Assembly (NCBI GenBank): GCA_002415895.1
Contig: DIAV01000179.1
Span: 1 to 15,993 of the forward strand
Source of the DNA: Anaerolineales bacterium UBA5069
GTDB lineage: Bacteria; Chloroflexota; Anaerolineae; Caldilineales; Caldilineaceae
Length of the DNA: 15,993 nt
Direction: 5' to 3'
Positions 13,670 through 15,993 of the stretch are shown piece by piece (position 1 is the first letter of the stretch; each line of letters opens with the position of its first letter). Under the pieces are notes generated by a model. It was not told the DNA's origin, ran no database searches, and saw nothing but the letters and a program-made list of their open reading frames with translations. Made by a program: the position numbers and the translations under genes.

Positions 13670-15486
13670 CCTTTGTAGCGCAGCCCTATGCACGCTTCGC
13701 CGATGATCTGCTGACAGCACTCACCGGCGGCATCATTCGCGAAGAGCATCGCTTTGTCGGGGTCGAATCGCCTTACGCGCTGGCGCACCCTGCCGTGGTG
13801 GTGGAGAGCCTGCGCGTCTATGGACAGCGGGGCGAAGCCTATACCGAATTTGCCCGCGGCGTGGAGTATCGCTACGACGCCGATGAACAGGCCATCCTCT
13901 GGCAGCCTGAAGCAGCGCTGCCCGACGACCGCAGCTACTTTTATGTCAATTATTCGTTGCCCGAGGCGCGCCCACGCCTGACCGATCGCTCGCCTGGGAG
14001 TGTTGTCAACATCCTCTCCGGTGCGTTTGCGCGCGAGTTCGCTGTGCTCCACCAGCAAATGGAAGGCATCTATCGCGCCGGTTTTATTGAGACTGCCGAG
14101 GATGTGGCGCTCGACCAGATTGCCGCGCTGCTCGACATTCGTCGCAAGGACGCACGCTTTGCCCAGGCAGAGGTGCTCTTTACACGGACAACGCCCGCAC
14201 CCGGCGATATTTCCGTTGCCGCGGGGACGGTTGTCTCCACCAGTGCAGGGCTTGGCTTCGAGACGACCGACAAGCGCACGTTGCGCAAAGGCCAGCTCTC
14301 GATTGCGGTACCGGTGCGCGCCCAGGTTGAAGGTCCCGTGGGCAAAGTAGACGCCAAGACAATTACAACGGTGAACCGCCCCATCTTCGGCATTGAAGGC
14401 GTTGTCAATGAACAGGCAAGCTACTTTGCCACCGAGCGCGAAAGCGATGAAGTGCTGCGCCGGCGCATCCAGGGAACGCTCGAACGAGCAGGGCGCGCCA
14501 CGCTCGATGCCATCAAGTTTCGCCTGATCGAAGAGGTGCCCCAACTGAATGAAACCAATGTCCAGGTGGAGGAGGGCGCCACGCCGGGTCAGGTGGCGGT
14601 GCGCCTGGGGTTGGAGGGGACGCCGGACGCGGAACTGATCAGCCGTGTGGAAGCAGCCCTGCTGGCCGCGCGCCCAGCGGGGATCCGCGTAAGTCACACA
14701 TTGGGTCTGGGCAGCGCGTTGGCGGCGCCCGTCGCTGCAAGCCCCGTCGCGCGCCCCCAGGTGCTGGCCGACATGGCAGCAGCCGGCGCACCGGCCGCCG
14801 CCGCCACGCTCGACGGCGCAGCAGAGGCTGCAACGTTGCCGCTCCAGGTGGAAATCCTGCTGCGCATGGCGGGCCCCACCGATGCCGCCGCCCAGGAGAA
14901 ACTCAACGAGAGCGTGCGCGCCGCCGTGGTCGACTATGTGCACACGCTGCCTATGGGCGCAACCATCGTTTACAACAAACTGCTGGCGCGCATTGTTGCA
15001 CCCGATGAAGTAGCCGACGCCGAACTGCTGGTGCAGAGCGAGGGCAGCAGTGCATCTGCCTATCACACCAACCTCGAAACGGGGGGCCGCAAGGCCACCC
15101 TCTCCCCCGAGAGTGTCTTTATCGAGCGCATGGAGCAGGCAGTGCGCATTGATCTGCGCATTCTGCTGGCACCCGCGCCGTCAAACAACGGTGCTTCACC
15201 TCTGCTGACAATTCCCGATCCACTCAAGGCAACGCTGCGCACTGCATGTGTGCGCGTCCTTGACGCGGGGTCTGTGCTACGCCTCAATGACCTGCGCGCG
15301 GCAATTGTGGCTGCGCTGGCAGGGGAGCCTTTTATCCTGGCCGAGGGCAGCGCCGTGATCCTCAACGCTGATTATGAGGAGACCGGGCGGCTGATGAACG
15401 GCGTTGAAATGATTACGTTACAAGCCTACGAGCGCGCCCAGTTACGCACCTTCGGCGTGGAACTTCCGGGGGTGCTGGATGGCTAA
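13666..15486 (+). CDS. gpJ-like baseplate protein with extended C-terminus
   Basis: The 606-residue protein belongs to the baseplate J family (P2 gpJ, Mu gp47, Afp11), which builds the wedge arms around the hub. The J-type core runs from about residue 120 to 345. It includes RAGFIETAEDVALDQIAALL, the GDISVAAGTVVSTSAGLGFET strand region, the VEGPVGKV turn, and ESDEVLRRRIQ with a following helix. An Ala/Pro-rich linker at about 350-390 then leads to LPLQVEILLRM and LPMGATIVYNKLLARIV, the usual J C-terminal domain. A second, weaker copy of that pattern follows near 485-570. The N-terminal 100 residues are also longer than in short gpJ proteins. ATG 13666 has GGAGGGG 7 nt upstream and overlaps the gp25 stop, and the stop overlaps the next start. 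Confidence 0.85.
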   Translation: MTFVAQPYARFADDLLTALTGGIIREEHRFVGVESPYALAHPAVVVESLRVYGQRGEAYTEFARGVEYRYDADEQAILWQPEAALPDDRSYFYVNYSLPEARPRLTDRSPGSVVNILSGAFAREFAVLHQQMEGIYRAGFIETAEDVALDQIAALLDIRRKDARFAQAEVLFTRTTPAPGDISVAAGTVVSTSAGLGFETTDKRTLRKGQLSIAVPVRAQVEGPVGKVDAKTITTVNRPIFGIEGVVNEQASYFATERESDEVLRRRIQGTLERAGRATLDAIKFRLIEEVPQLNETNVQVEEGATPGQVAVRLGLEGTPDAELISRVEAALLAARPAGIRVSHTLGLGSALAAPVAASPVARPQVLADMAAAGAPAAAATLDGAAEAATLPLQVEILLRMAGPTDAAAQEKLNESVRAAVVDYVHTLPMGATIVYNKLLARIVAPDEVADAELLVQSEGSSASAYHTNLETGGRKATLSPESVFIERMEQAVRIDLRILLAPAPSNNGASPLLTIPDPLKATLRTACVRVLDAGSVLRLNDLRAAIVAALAGEPFILAEGSAVILNADYEETGRLMNGVEMITLQAYERAQLRTFGVELPGVLDG

Positions 15487-15993
15487 GGCTGACCGTGTGC
15501 TCACGCTCTTCCCATCCATCTTTGAGACGGCCAGCCCTTACACCCTCCTGGCGGAGGTGGTGCAAGCGCTCGCCGCTCCCCTTGATGAGGCAGACAGCCA
15601 CCTCTTCCGCATTCAACGCGCGCACCGCCTGCCTGTGGCCGAAACCACCGGCGATATTCTGCGCCTCGCGGCCTTGCTCAACCTGGACGCACGCTTCTTT
15701 GAGGATCTGCTTGCAGACCCAGGGCTTGATTACGCCGCCAGGCTTGATCTCATGCGTGTGCGGGTGCGCGCGCTGGCCGCGCTCCACCTGCGCGGGCTGG
15801 GCACACCCGAAGCCATTGTGACCGCGGCGGCCCTGCTTATGAATGGGGTGCTGGTATCGAGCGCGCCGGGTATCTCTCCGCTGCGCCGCCTCGACAATGA
15901 GGGCTTCTCCTACATGGCAACGGTCGCCTTCCCCCATACGCCGGCTGCGCCGCCACAGCAAATTGTGCTGCACGAGAACCCTTTCCATCGCCG
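15479..15993 (+). CDS. gpI-like or Afp12-position tail protein, 3' partial
   Basis: An open frame begins at ATG 15479, overlapping the gpJ gene by 8 nt, and runs through the right edge without a stop: 171 complete codons. The N-terminus (VLTLFPSIFETASPYTLLAE, then VVQALAAPLDEADSHLFRIQ) resembles the opening of gpI-like tail proteins, which follow gpJ and contact the wedge and fibre. A helical region with LRGLGTPEAIVTAAALLMNG follows. The complete protein is not visible, so its later domains and exact family are unknown. Gene order supports a baseplate or fibre-attachment role. Confidence 0.75.
   Translation, partial: MAKADRVLTLFPSIFETASPYTLLAEVVQALAAPLDEADSHLFRIQRAHRLPVAETTGDILRLAALLNLDARFFEDLLADPGLDYAARLDLMRVRVRALAALHLRGLGTPEAIVTAAALLMNGVLVSSAPGISPLRRLDNEGFSYMATVAFPHTPAAPPQQIVLHENPFHR

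Noticed and set aside
13432..15066. 544-codon open frame on the minus strand
   Set aside because: It lies opposite the gp25 and gpJ genes, whose families are recognisable. No ribosome site or motif supports it.
1..15993. CRISPR array, tRNA, rRNA, insertion sequence or attachment site
   Set aside because: No regular spaced direct repeats, cloverleaf, rRNA segment, transposase gene or terminal inverted repeats were seen. The only repeats are the coding 23-residue units and the short ones listed.

Overview
The window carries a single-direction block of eleven protein-coding genes, all on the + strand and tightly packed. Three junctions overlap (ATGA at 12007 and 13666, 8 nt at 15479), and the largest gap is about 100 nt. 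Both ends are cut inside genes. The base composition is GC-rich, several starts are GTG, and Shine-Dalgarno sites are mostly clear. This fits an environmental GC-rich bacterium, for example Chloroflexota or a similar lineage. That guess is weak, because no rRNA or housekeeping gene is present to settle it.

The right half (10.9-16 kb) is recognisably the baseplate and spike part of a phage-tail-like contractile machine. In order it encodes a gpD/gp27-like hub, a gpV/gp5-like spike, a small unknown protein, a gp25-like wedge protein, a gpJ-like baseplate protein with an extended C-terminus, and the start of a gpI-like or Afp12-position tail protein. Gene order and family content resemble an extracellular or membrane-anchored contractile injection system (eCIS/CIS) more than a phage: no capsid, terminase, integrase or lysis gene is visible. 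Sheath, tube and ATPase genes, if they exist, lie outside the window, so the system type is inferred.

The left half (0-10.9 kb) holds five genes that are not standard baseplate parts. (1) A giant Ala/Leu-rich helical protein has blocks of an exact 23-residue, proline-punctuated repeat; it may be a tape measure or scaffold. (2) A 1050-residue protein joins an OmpA-type peptidoglycan-binding motif, a second peptidoglycan-binding-like domain and a two-HKD phospholipase D region. (3) A 695-residue protein has a cluster of Gly/Ala-rich hydrophobic segments and could be a pore-former or membrane effector. (4) A 558-residue protein resembles the N-terminal half of VioB, the violacein-pathway enzyme, and stops where the VioB ferritin-like half would begin. 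(5) A 120-residue protein is unknown.

The working picture is an injection machine whose candidate cargo or envelope-interacting proteins (phospholipase D, hydrophobic protein, VioB-N-like protein) are encoded directly upstream of, and co-oriented with, the hub, spike and baseplate genes. Cargo status is inference from context. The coding calls, the PLD and OmpA motifs, the baseplate families and the 23-residue periodicity are read from the sequence.
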